Assembly (NCBI GenBank): GCA_963667515.2
Contig: CAXXXY010000005.1
Coordinates: 62,001-126,000 of the forward strand
Reading direction: 5' to 3'
DNA length: 64,000 bases
Origin: VYDC01 sp963667515
Lineage (GTDB): Bacteria > Chloroflexota > Dehalococcoidia > UBA2979
The position numbers and the translations under genes were made by a program. Below the pieces are notes generated by a model. That model searched no databases and was not told the DNA's origin. It worked only from the letters and a program-made list of their open reading frames with translations. Numbering within the stretch: the first letter of the stretch is position 1; every line of letters begins with the position of its first letter. Shown here in pieces: positions 9,042 to 16,710 of this stretch.

Positions 9042-10204
9042 GCGCCGACCCCACGAGCTCGGCCGACCCCGCTGCCGGCCCCCCGGCAGCCGTCCCCTCG
9101 ACGGAGGCGACGCGCCTCGATCGGCTGCGCGCGCTGCTCGCTCGCGAGGCGCTCGACGCGCTGCTCGTCACGGCGCCGCCGAATCGGCGCTGGCTCGCCG
9201 GATTCACGGGCTCGGCCGGGTCGCTGCTCGTCTCCGCCGACGCGGCGCTGCTGGCCACCGACTTCCGCTACTGGGAGCAGGCCGCGGCGCAGGCGCCCGC
9301 CTTCGAGCTCGTGCGCGAGGGCGACCGCGGCAGCGGGCCACCCATCGAGCTGCTCGCGGGGCTCGGCGGCCGCGCCGTCGGCTTCGAGCCGCGCGCGCTC
9401 TCCGTCGCCGAGCACGCCGAGTGGAGCGAGGCGGCCTCCGCGCTCCCCGCCGCGGAGCGCCCGCGCCTCCTGCCCGCGCCCGGCCTCGTCGAGGAGCTGC
9501 GCCTCGTGAAGGAGCCCGCCGAGGTCGAGGCGATCGCCCGCGCCGCCGCCCTCACCGACGCCTGCGCGGCCCACGCCGCCGAGCTCGCGCAGCCCGGCAC
9601 GACCGAGCGCGAGCTGTCGTGGGCGATCCAGCGCTACGCGATGGAGCACGGGGCCGAGCGCCTCGCCTTCGACTCGATCGTGGCGGCCGGGCCGCACGGC
9701 GCCCTGCCGCACGCCGTCCCGCGCGACGTGCCGCTTGCCCACGGGCAGCCGCTCGTGCTCGATCTCGGGGCGGTCGTCGATGGCTACTGCTCGGACCTCA
9801 CGCGCACCGTCGTCGTGGGCGGCCCCGACGCCGCCGACGACACCTTCCCCCGCGTCTACGACGTGGTGCTGACCGCGCAGACAATGGCCATCGAGCGCAT
9901 CGAGGCGGGGATGACCGGCGCGCAGGCGCACGCCGTCGCCGCTGCCGTCATCGACGAGGCAGGCTACGGCGAGCGCTTCGGCCACGGCCTGGGCCACGGC
10001 GTCGGCGTGCAGGTGCACGAGTCGCCGCGGCTGCGCCCCGGCGCCGCGGACATGCTCGCCGACGGGCAGGTGATGACGGTGGAGCCCGGCGTCTATCTCC
10101 CGGGCTGGGGCGGCGTCCGCATCGAGGATATGTGCGTGATGGAGGGCGGGCGCTTGCGGCCGCTCTCGCGGGCGGCGAAGCTCGGGGCGGGCGCCGCCGA
10201 CTAG
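9038..10204 (+). CDS. pepP: M24 family Xaa-Pro aminopeptidase-like protein
   Basis: Metallopeptidase of the pita-bread fold that removes N-terminal residues before proline. An N-terminal creatinase-like domain (about residues 20-150) is followed by the catalytic domain with metal ligands in LDLGAVVDGYCSDLTRT (two Asp), GHGLGHGVGVQVHE (His) and EPGVYLPGWGGVRIED (two Glu). The GTG start overlaps the aroQ stop. The aroQ-pepP-efp order is widespread. 388 aa is typical; the exact substrate is inferred. Confidence 0.92.
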   Translation: MSADPTSSADPAAGPPAAVPSTEATRLDRLRALLAREALDALLVTAPPNRRWLAGFTGSAGSLLVSADAALLATDFRYWEQAAAQAPAFELVREGDRGSGPPIELLAGLGGRAVGFEPRALSVAEHAEWSEAASALPAAERPRLLPAPGLVEELRLVKEPAEVEAIARAAALTDACAAHAAELAQPGTTERELSWAIQRYAMEHGAERLAFDSIVAAGPHGALPHAVPRDVPLAHGQPLVLDLGAVVDGYCSDLTRTVVVGGPDAADDTFPRVYDVVLTAQTMAIERIEAGMTGAQAHAVAAAVIDEAGYGERFGHGLGHGVGVQVHESPRLRPGAADMLADGQVMTVEPGVYLPGWGGVRIEDMCVMEGGRLRPLSRAAKLGAGAAD

Positions 10205-10228
10205 CGCCCGCCGGCGAGGGGGAGACGC

Positions 10229-10792
10229 GTGATCGGCACGGGCGAACTCAAGCGCGGCACCACCGTGGAGGTCGATGGCTCCCTCTACCAGGTGGTCGAC
10301 GTCAACCACATCAAGACGAAGAAGTCCGCCGTCTATCGCACCAAGCTGCGCGATCTGCGCGCCGGCCACATCATCGAGCGCACCTTCAACGCGGGCGAAA
10401 AGCTCGCCGCCGCCCGCGTCGAGCGCCGCGAGATGCAGTACCTCTACGGCCAGGAGGCGCTGCACACGTTCATGAACACCGAGACCTACGACCAGGTGAC
10501 CGTCGACGAGCGCGTGCTGGCCGCCGAGCTCCCCTACCTGACCGAGGGCTCGACGGTGCAGATGCTGCTCTTCGGCGACGAGCCGCTGGGGCTGGAGCTG
10601 CCGGCCGCCGTCGAGCTGACGATCACCGAGTCCGACCCCGGCGTGAAGGGCGACACCGCGACCGGCGCCACCAAGCCCGCGAAGATAGAGACGGGGCTGG
10701 TGGTGCACGTGCCGCTGTTCATCAACCCCGGCGACCGCATCAAGGTGTCGACCGAGACCGGCCACTACCTCGAGCGCGTCGCCAGCGCCTGA
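10229..10792 (+). CDS. efp: Elongation factor P
   Basis: Relieves ribosome stalling at proline stretches. It has the three beta-barrel domains of EF-P (187 aa), with the conserved domain-I segment RTKLRDLRAGHIIERTF and the C-terminal FINPGDRIKVSTETG. The GTG start follows a GAGGGGGAG Shine-Dalgarno. The domain-I loop that in many EF-Ps reads PGKGxA, with the modifiable residue, reads KTKKSA here (about residues 30-35). It is directly downstream of pepP. Confidence 0.96.
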   Translation: MIGTGELKRGTTVEVDGSLYQVVDVNHIKTKKSAVYRTKLRDLRAGHIIERTFNAGEKLAAARVERREMQYLYGQEALHTFMNTETYDQVTVDERVLAAELPYLTEGSTVQMLLFGDEPLGLELPAAVELTITESDPGVKGDTATGATKPAKIETGLVVHVPLFINPGDRIKVSTETGHYLERVASA

Positions 10793-10795
10793 CAG

Positions 10796-10831
10796 GCAAC
10801 GTTCCGTTGCATCCTAGGGGCTGCCGCCGGC
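10796..10831 (+). repeat. Hairpin repeat downstream of efp
   Basis: GCAACG-TTC-CGTTGC at 10796-10810 is followed by ATCCTAGGGGCTGCCGCCGG. It starts three bases after the efp stop, in sense orientation. The rest of the 200-base gap to xseA shows no gene. Confidence 0.82.
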
Positions 10832-10995
10832 CTCGACGGGGGGTTGGCGGTCGAGCCGGGCGAGTGGCGGGGCAGGCGGGCGGGCCATCGCCGCGCGGCG
10901 CGCTCACCTCGACACGCTTGTAGCCGAGGAGGCCACGCCAGCCCGCCGGGACGCGGCGCCGGCCCCGCCCGCGAACGGAGAAACGGTCCGCCCTG

Positions 10996-12228
10996 ATGAG
11001 CGCTCTGCCCCCCGGCATTGAGATCTACCCGGTGCGCCGGCTCACGCGTGCCCTGCGCGAGCTGCTGGAGGCCGACGCGCGCTTCCGGGGCGTCTGGGTC
11101 GCCGGCGAAGTGCACAACCTCGTCAACGCGGCCTCGGGGCACATCTACTTCACGCTGACCGAGGGCGGCGCCGCCCTGCGCTGCGCCTTCTTCCGCAGCC
11201 GCAACGCGGGGCAGCGCGAGCGCCTCGAGCCGGGCGCGGCGGTGCTCGCGCACGGCTCGCTCTCGCTCTACGAGGAGCGCGGCGACCTCCAGCTCGTGGT
11301 CGACTTCGTGCAGCCGGCGGGCGCGGGCGCCGCCGCCGCCGAGTTCGAGCGGCGCCGCGCCCGCTTCGAGCAGGAGGGGCTCTTCGACCCCGCGCGGAAG
11401 CGGGCGCTGCCGCGCTTCCCGCGCCGCATCGCCGTCGTCACCTCGCCGCAGGGCGCCGTGCTGCACGACGTGCAGACCGTGCTCGAGCGTCGCTGGCCGC
11501 TCGCCACGCTGCTGGTGCAGCCGACGACGGTGCAGGGCCCCGACGCCGCCGTCGAGGTCGCGGCCGCGATCCGCGCGGCGACGCAGCCGCGGGGGCGCCG
11601 CGGCCAGCGGCTCGCGCCGCCCGAGGTGCTGATCGTCGCGCGCGGCGGGGGCGCCGCCGAGGATCTGTGGGCCTTCAACGAGGAGCCGGTCGTGCGCGCG
11701 ATCTTCGGCTGCCCGGTGCCCGTGGTCTCGGCGGTGGGGCACGAGACCGACGTGACGCTCGCCGACCTCGTGGCCGACCTGCGCGCGCCCACGCCCTCGG
11801 CGGCCGCCGAGCTCGTCGCCCCCGACCGCGCCGAGCTCGCGCACCGCGTCGACCGCGACCGCGCGCAGATCGGCGCCGCACTGGCGAGCGCCCTCGGCAC
11901 GCGGCGCTCGCGCGTCCGCGAGCGCGAGGCGGCGCTGGAGCGCGCGCTGCCCGACCGCGCCGCGAGACGCCGCCGCGTGCACGAGATCGCGACGGCGCTG
12001 GCGAGAACGACCGAGGGCCGCGCGGCCGTCGAGCGCGGCCGGCTCGGGCGCGTCGCCGAGCGCATCGCGGCGCTCTCGCCGCTCGCCACGCTCGACCGCG
12101 GCTACGCCCTCGTCTCGCGCCCCGACGGCAGCGCCGTCGTCGACGCGGCCGCGCTCGCGGAGGGGGAGCGCGTGCTCCTGCGGCTGCGCGACGGTGCCCG
12201 CGGCGCGCGTGTAGAGTCCCCGCCGTGA
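10996..12228 (+). CDS. xseA: Exodeoxyribonuclease VII large subunit
   Basis: Large subunit of the single-strand exonuclease. The N-terminal OB-fold (VWVAGEVHNLVNAASGHIYF) binds DNA. The catalytic core includes RIAVVTSPQGAVLHD, IVARGGGAAEDLWAFNE and SAVGHETDVTLADLVAD. A coiled C-terminal region and a final GYALV segment complete the fold. 410 aa is normal. The 3' end overlaps xseB by 4 bases. Confidence 0.96.
   Translation: MSALPPGIEIYPVRRLTRALRELLEADARFRGVWVAGEVHNLVNAASGHIYFTLTEGGAALRCAFFRSRNAGQRERLEPGAAVLAHGSLSLYEERGDLQLVVDFVQPAGAGAAAAEFERRRARFEQEGLFDPARKRALPRFPRRIAVVTSPQGAVLHDVQTVLERRWPLATLLVQPTTVQGPDAAVEVAAAIRAATQPRGRRGQRLAPPEVLIVARGGGAAEDLWAFNEEPVVRAIFGCPVPVVSAVGHETDVTLADLVADLRAPTPSAAAELVAPDRAELAHRVDRDRAQIGAALASALGTRRSRVREREAALERALPDRAARRRRVHEIATALARTTEGRAAVERGRLGRVAERIAALSPLATLDRGYALVSRPDGSAVVDAAALAEGERVLLRLRDGARGARVESPP
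12212..12217 (+). promoter_or_regulatory. -10-like box just upstream of xseB
   Basis: TAGAGT lies seven bases before the xseB GTG, inside the 3' end of xseA. It could drive an internal leaderless transcript, or be coincidental in a Val/Glu-Ser coding context. Confidence 0.25.
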
Positions 12229-12599
12229 GCACCCGCGAGCTCCCGCCCACCCTCGACGCGACGCCCGCGGCGGACGACGGCGCCGCCTCCTTCGAGGCGC
12301 TCTACGAGCGGCTGGAGCAGGTCGCGCAGCGGCTGGGCGCGGGCGGCCTGTCGCTGGAGGAGTCGGTCGCGCTCTACGAGGAGGGGATGCGGCTCGCCGC
12401 GCGCTGCGAGCGGCTGCTCGACACCGTGGAGCAGCGCGTGGAGACTCTGCGCAACGCGCTCGTCGAGGGCGACCCGCGCGTCGAGGAGCCGCCCGCCCTC
12501 GACGAGCCGCGCGCGCCCGAGGAGCCACCCCCCGACGAGCCGCTCGCCTTCGAGCCAGCCTTCGGTGAGCAGGCGCCCCTCGACGAGCTCTCGCCGTGA
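12225..12599 (+). CDS. xseB: Exodeoxyribonuclease VII small subunit
   Basis: Small subunit of exonuclease VII. The conserved FEALYERLEQVAQRLGAGG and LSLEESVALYEEGMRL helices (residues 19-60) are clear. An acidic, proline-rich tail of about 45 residues after the family core makes it 124 aa, longer than the usual 70-80. The GTG start overlaps the xseA stop (GTGA). Confidence 0.93.
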   Translation: MSTRELPPTLDATPAADDGAASFEALYERLEQVAQRLGAGGLSLEESVALYEEGMRLAARCERLLDTVEQRVETLRNALVEGDPRVEEPPALDEPRAPEEPPPDEPLAFEPAFGEQAPLDELSP

Positions 12600-12617
12600 G
12601 CGCGCGGTGAGGCGCCA

Positions 12618-13430
12618 GTGACGCTGCGCATCGGCTGGTTCTCCTCGGGGCGTGGCGAGGGCTCGCGCGCGATGTACCGCGCGACCCGCGACGCGATCGC
12701 GGGCGGCTCGCTGGACGCGGAGATCGCGGCGCTGTTCTGCAACCGCGACCCCGGCGAGTCCCCCGCGACCGACGCGCTGCTGGCCGAGGCGCGCGCCGAC
12801 GGCGTGCCGGTGGTGACTCGCTCCTCCGTGGCGTTTCGCCGCGCGCGCGGCGGCGAGCGCTCGCGCCCCGGCGCGCCGCTGCCCGCCTGGCGCGCCGAGT
12901 ACGACGGCGCCGTCGACGCCGCCCTCGCGCCGCACCCCTTCGATGTCGGGGTGCTCGCGGGCTACATGCTCATCCTCAGCGCGGAGTTCGTCGCGGGGCG
13001 CGCGCTGCTCAATTTCCACCCCGCGCTCCCCGGCGGCCCCGCCGGCACCTGGCGCGAGGTGATCCGCGCGCTGATCCGCGGCCGCGCGGAGGAGAGCGGC
13101 GTGATGGTGCATGTCGCGATCGCCGAGGTGGACGCGGGCCCCGTCGCGAGCTTCTGCCGCTACCCGCTGCGCGACGAGGCGCTGGCGCCGCTATGGCGTG
13201 AGCTCCATCCCCACATCGACGCGGCCAGCGACGAGGAGCTGGAGCAGAGCGCGCTCTTCGCCGCCATCCGCGAGCGCGGCGTGCGGCAGGAGGCGCCGCT
13301 GCTGGTCGCCACGCTGCGCGCGTTCGCCGAGGGGCGGCTGCGCGTGGAGGACGGGCGCGTGGTGGGCGGCGCACCGCTGGAGCTGCCCGCCATCGCCGCC
13401 GCCTCAACCGGCGCCCCCGCGAACGCCTGA
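12618..13430 (+). CDS. Formyltransferase-fold protein (PurN/Fmt-like)
   Basis: 270-aa protein resembling glycinamide ribonucleotide formyltransferase. It starts with LRIGWFSSGRGEGS, continues through GVLAGYMLILS, and has NFHPALPGG, which matches the catalytic Asn-x-His-Pro, and EVDAGPV for the catalytic Asp. All three catalytic positions therefore appear present. The loop after the histidine differs from canonical PurN and there is an extended insert after residue 75. It follows xseB closely, with no purine genes nearby, so the acceptor substrate is uncertain. Confidence 0.75.
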   Translation: MTLRIGWFSSGRGEGSRAMYRATRDAIAGGSLDAEIAALFCNRDPGESPATDALLAEARADGVPVVTRSSVAFRRARGGERSRPGAPLPAWRAEYDGAVDAALAPHPFDVGVLAGYMLILSAEFVAGRALLNFHPALPGGPAGTWREVIRALIRGRAEESGVMVHVAIAEVDAGPVASFCRYPLRDEALAPLWRELHPHIDAASDEELEQSALFAAIRERGVRQEAPLLVATLRAFAEGRLRVEDGRVVGGAPLELPAIAAASTGAPANA

Positions 13431-13458
13431 GCGGCGCCCGCTCCCGGCCGTGATTCGG

Positions 13459-13464
13459 TACGCT
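13459..13464 (+). promoter_or_regulatory. -10-like element
   Basis: TACGCT in GGTACGCTG, 58 bases before the GTG of the repeat protein, matches the box upstream of xerC. Confidence 0.25.
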
Positions 13465-13522
13465 GTCGCGCGCCTCGGCCACCCGCCGCCAGCAGCGAGG
13501 CGAGCAGCGCAAGGACGCGTGC

Positions 13523-14020
13523 GTGAGCGACGAGCGCCCCCCGCTCCCCGAGGCATCGCCCCTCGCCGCGCCGTCGCTGCACGCGGCTGCGCGAACCTCG
13601 CAGCGTGCGCTCGCCGAGCCGGGCGACCGGTCCATCGCCACGGCCGCCAGCGTCGGCTCGGAGATCGCGCGCAGCACTGACGCCGGCTCGCAGATCGCGC
13701 GCGGCGACGCCACGATCGCGCACGCGGCGCGCGGCAACGCCGGGATCGCGCGCGTGGCGTGCGGTGACTCGCAGATCGCGCGCGTTGCGCGCAGGGCGGC
13801 GCCCGTGGCGCGGCGCACGTTGCAGGCCGTGGCGCTGACGCTGGCGGCCGAGCAGGCGCTGCGCGCCGCGGGCGGCGTGGCGCTCGCCGTCGTCTCCGCC
13901 ACGCGCGCGCCGCTGCTCCCCGCGCCGATCGAGCCTCCCGCGACGCAGCCCCTGGCGCGGCGGCGCGTGCGCACCGTGGTCACCGAGGTCACCATCCTCG
14001 AGCGCCGCGCACGCCGCTAG
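13523..14020 (+). CDS. Hypothetical protein with Ile-Ala-Arg repeats
   Basis: Unrecognised 165-aa protein. Residues 43-95 hold five or six imperfect units around I-A-R (SEIARS, SQIARG, TIAHAARG, GIARVACG, SQIARVARR) spaced about 10 residues apart. An Ala-rich hydrophobic helix (LQAVALTLAAEQALRAAGG) and a basic C-terminus follow. There is no signal peptide. The GTG start has an AAGGA upstream. It sits between the formyltransferase and the pseudouridine synthase. The repeat suggests an amphipathic helical segment; function unknown. Confidence 0.6.
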   Translation: MSDERPPLPEASPLAAPSLHAAARTSQRALAEPGDRSIATAASVGSEIARSTDAGSQIARGDATIAHAARGNAGIARVACGDSQIARVARRAAPVARRTLQAVALTLAAEQALRAAGGVALAVVSATRAPLLPAPIEPPATQPLARRRVRTVVTEVTILERRARR

Positions 14021-14027
14021 GGGACCG

Positions 14028-15761
14028 GTGCCCGACCCCCGCCCCCCTCGTCCCCCGCGCTCCTCGCCTCCCCGGCGGGCCACGCGCCCCGCCCGACCGG
14101 GGCGCGCGCGCCGGGGCGCCTCCGCGCCCGCTGACTCGAACGCGGCCACGAGCACCGAGAGCGGCGCGCCCGACCCGCGAGGGGAGCGGCTGCAGAAGAT
14201 CCTCGCGGCGCGCGGGGTGCCGAGCCGCCGCGCGGCCGAGGCGCTGATCGAGGCGGGGCGCGTCACCGTCGACGGCCGGGTCGCGACGCTCGGCGAGCGC
14301 GCCGATCCGGAGCGGCAGCGCATCGTCGTCGACGGGAGGCCGCTGGGGGGCGCGCCGCCCGTGCTCACGCTGATGCTGCACAAGCCGGCCGGCGTCGTCG
14401 TCAGCGCCCGCGACGAGCACGGGCGGAACACCGTCTACGACCTGCTCCCCGGCGCACCGCCGGGGCTCCGCTACGTCGGCCGGCTCGACCGCGACAGCGA
14501 GGGGCTGCTGCTGTTCACCACGGACGGGGGGCTCGCCTTCCGGATCACGCATCCGAGCTACCGAGTCGACAAGGTCTACGAGGCGACGGTCGAGGGCGAG
14601 CCGACCGCGGCCGCGCTCGCCGCCCTCGAGCGCGGCATCGACCTGGACGACGGGCGCACGGCGCCCGCGCGCGCGCGGCTGCTGGGCCGCGCGCGGGGCC
14701 CGGCGGCCGCGCGCCGCTCGCGCGTGCGCCTCGTGCTGCGGGAGGGGCGGAAGCGACAGGCGCGGCGGATGCTGGAGGCGGTCGGCCACCCGGTGCGGCG
14801 GCTGGTGCGGACGCGCGTCGGGGGCCTGCAGCTGGGCGCGCTGCCGCCCGGCGCCGCGCGCCCGCTCGCTGCGGGGGAGCTGGCGCGGCTGCGCGCGCTC
14901 GTCGGGCTCGACGGCGCGGGCGAGGGTGGCCGGACGCCCGCGGAGGGCGCTGTGGACGCCCCGTCGCGCGCGCCCATATCATCGCCGCGCCCCCCTGAGC
15001 GACGCCCCAGCGATCGGAGCCGCTCCATCCCGCCGGACCTCGACGCGACCAAGTCCCTCGCACGCAGCATCGCGATCGATGGGCCGACGGCGGCCGGCAA
15101 GAGCGTCGCGGGCCGCGCGATCGCCGAGGCGCTGGGCGTCGGCTTCTTCGACACCGGGCTCATGTACCGCGCCTGCACGCTCGCCGTGCGGCGCGCCGGC
15201 GTCGATCCGGAGGACGCGGGCGCCGTGATCGAGCTCGTGCGCGCGCTCGAGCTGGACATGCGCTGGCCCGACCCCGCGACGCCCGAGATCCTGCTCGCCG
15301 GCGAGAACGTCACGCCGCTCTTGCGCGAGCCCGACATCGAAGCGACGGTCTCGCTCGTCTCGCGCATCCCCGAGGTGCGCGACGAGATGGTGCGCCGCCA
15401 GCGCGGGCTCGCGGCCCGCTCGCCGGTGGTGATGGCGGGCCGCGACATCGGCACGCGGGTGCTGGTGGAGGCGCGGGCGAAGTTCTTCCTCGACGCGTCG
15501 AGCGAGGTGCGGGCGCGCCGCCGCCTGGGCGAGGAGCGCGAGGCCGGCCGACCCAGCTCCTTCGACGAGGTGCTCTCGCAGACGCGGCGCCGCGACGAGC
15601 TGGATCAGACGGGCCACCGGGCGATCCGGCGCGAGCAGGCGGCACCCGACGCGCTGGTGGTCGACACGGACGCGCTCGGCATCGACCAGGTCGTCGAGCG
15701 CTGCGTCCGCGCCTACCGCGAGGCGAACGGCGACGCCGCCGCCGGCGCGCGCGCCCCATGA
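14028..15761 (+). CDS. Fused pseudouridine synthase (RluB-type) and cytidylate kinase
   Basis: One 577-aa reading frame holds two enzymes usually encoded by adjacent genes. Residues 52-300 form a 23S rRNA pseudouridine synthase: S4 domain (RLQKILAARGVPSRRAAE) and catalytic Asp in VGRLDRDSEGLL. Residues 340-570 form CMP kinase with the P-loop IDGPTAAGKSVAGR, FFDTGLMYRA and MAGRDIGTRV. A Pro/Ser/Arg-rich linker of about 45 residues joins them. A GTG at 14952 in the linker and a TATCAT box at 14977 leave open separate translation of the kinase. The 45 N-terminal residues are low complexity. Confidence 0.88.
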   Translation: MPDPRPPRPPRSSPPRRATRPARPGRARRGASAPADSNAATSTESGAPDPRGERLQKILAARGVPSRRAAEALIEAGRVTVDGRVATLGERADPERQRIVVDGRPLGGAPPVLTLMLHKPAGVVVSARDEHGRNTVYDLLPGAPPGLRYVGRLDRDSEGLLLFTTDGGLAFRITHPSYRVDKVYEATVEGEPTAAALAALERGIDLDDGRTAPARARLLGRARGPAAARRSRVRLVLREGRKRQARRMLEAVGHPVRRLVRTRVGGLQLGALPPGAARPLAAGELARLRALVGLDGAGEGGRTPAEGAVDAPSRAPISSPRPPERRPSDRSRSIPPDLDATKSLARSIAIDGPTAAGKSVAGRAIAEALGVGFFDTGLMYRACTLAVRRAGVDPEDAGAVIELVRALELDMRWPDPATPEILLAGENVTPLLREPDIEATVSLVSRIPEVRDEMVRRQRGLAARSPVVMAGRDIGTRVLVEARAKFFLDASSEVRARRRLGEEREAGRPSSFDEVLSQTRRRDELDQTGHRAIRREQAAPDALVVDTDALGIDQVVERCVRAYREANGDAAAGARAP

Positions 15762-15785
15762 GCGCTGCCGCATGAGCACGCCATC

Positions 15786-16703
15786 GTGAGCGCGCCGATC
15801 CACGCGCGGCTGCCGCGCATCGCCGCCGGGCGGCTCTCGCGCGTCGCCTTCCTGGGGGCGACCTGGTTCACGCGCGCCGTGCTGGGCGTCTTCGCGCGCG
15901 TCGAGGTGGTGCACCGCGATCGGATGCCGGCCCACGGCCCGGTGGTGCTGGTCGCCAACCACGTCAACCAGCTCGACCCGCCGCTGGTGCTCGCCTACGC
16001 GCGCCGCCGAGCGCACCCGATGGCGAAGCGCGAGCTCTTCGAGCTGCCGCTGATCGGCTGGTTCTTCTGGCTCTACGGCGCGATCCCCGTGCGCCGCTAC
16101 TCGGCGGACATGGGGGCGCTGCGCGTGGCGCGCGGCTACCTGCGGCGCGACGACGCCGTGCTCGTCTTCCCCGAGGGCACGCGCTCCCGCGACGGGGTGA
16201 TGCGCCCCGCGCTCCCGGGCGCCGCGATGGTGGCGCTGGTCGCCGGGGCGCAGGTGGTGCCCGTCGCGATCCGCGGCACGCGCGACCTGAACCCGGTGCG
16301 GCTGCTGCTGACCGGCTGGCTGCGCGGCCGCCGCCCGCGGCTGCGCATCGAGTTCGGCGAGCCCTTCGAGGTGCTCGCCGCGGCGCGAGCGCCCGAGCGG
16401 GGGGTGCCAAAGGAAAGAGTGGCGGAGAACGGGGACGCCGCCCGCGGCGCGACGGCCGCCGACCCGCGCCGCGCCGCGGATGCGACCGACCGCATCATGC
16501 GCGCCATCGCGGCGCTGCTCCCGGAGGAGGCGCGCGGCGCCTATGCGGCCCCGCGGAACGGCGGCCCGCCCGTCGTCGCACGCTCGGCGCGCGGGGGCGC
16601 GGCCCCCGTCGAGCCGCCCGGCGAACCGCCGATCGAGCCCCCGATCGAGCCCCTCGTCGAGCCCGCGGCCGAGGCGTCGCCGGGCGCAGCGCGCGAGAGC
16701 TGA
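15786..16703 (+). CDS. plsC: 1-acyl-sn-glycerol-3-phosphate acyltransferase
   Basis: Lysophosphatidate acyltransferase of phospholipid synthesis. The catalytic NHVNQLD motif (Asn-His-x4-Asp, about residues 57-63) and the glycerophosphate-binding FPEGTRS (about 128-134) are intact. A hydrophobic stretch (IGWFFWLYGAIPV) supports membrane association. The last 80 residues are Pro/Ala-rich and unrelated to catalysis. It lies directly downstream of the rluB-cmk fusion, a common arrangement. Confidence 0.92.
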   Translation: MSAPIHARLPRIAAGRLSRVAFLGATWFTRAVLGVFARVEVVHRDRMPAHGPVVLVANHVNQLDPPLVLAYARRRAHPMAKRELFELPLIGWFFWLYGAIPVRRYSADMGALRVARGYLRRDDAVLVFPEGTRSRDGVMRPALPGAAMVALVAGAQVVPVAIRGTRDLNPVRLLLTGWLRGRRPRLRIEFGEPFEVLAAARAPERGVPKERVAENGDAARGATAADPRRAADATDRIMRAIAALLPEEARGAYAAPRNGGPPVVARSARGGAAPVEPPGEPPIEPPIEPLVEPAAEASPGAARES

Positions 16704-16710
16704 GCGCGGC

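Noticed and set aside
16704..16710. glmS ribozyme upstream of glmS
   Set aside because: Only seven bases separate plsC and glmS, which cannot hold the ribozyme.
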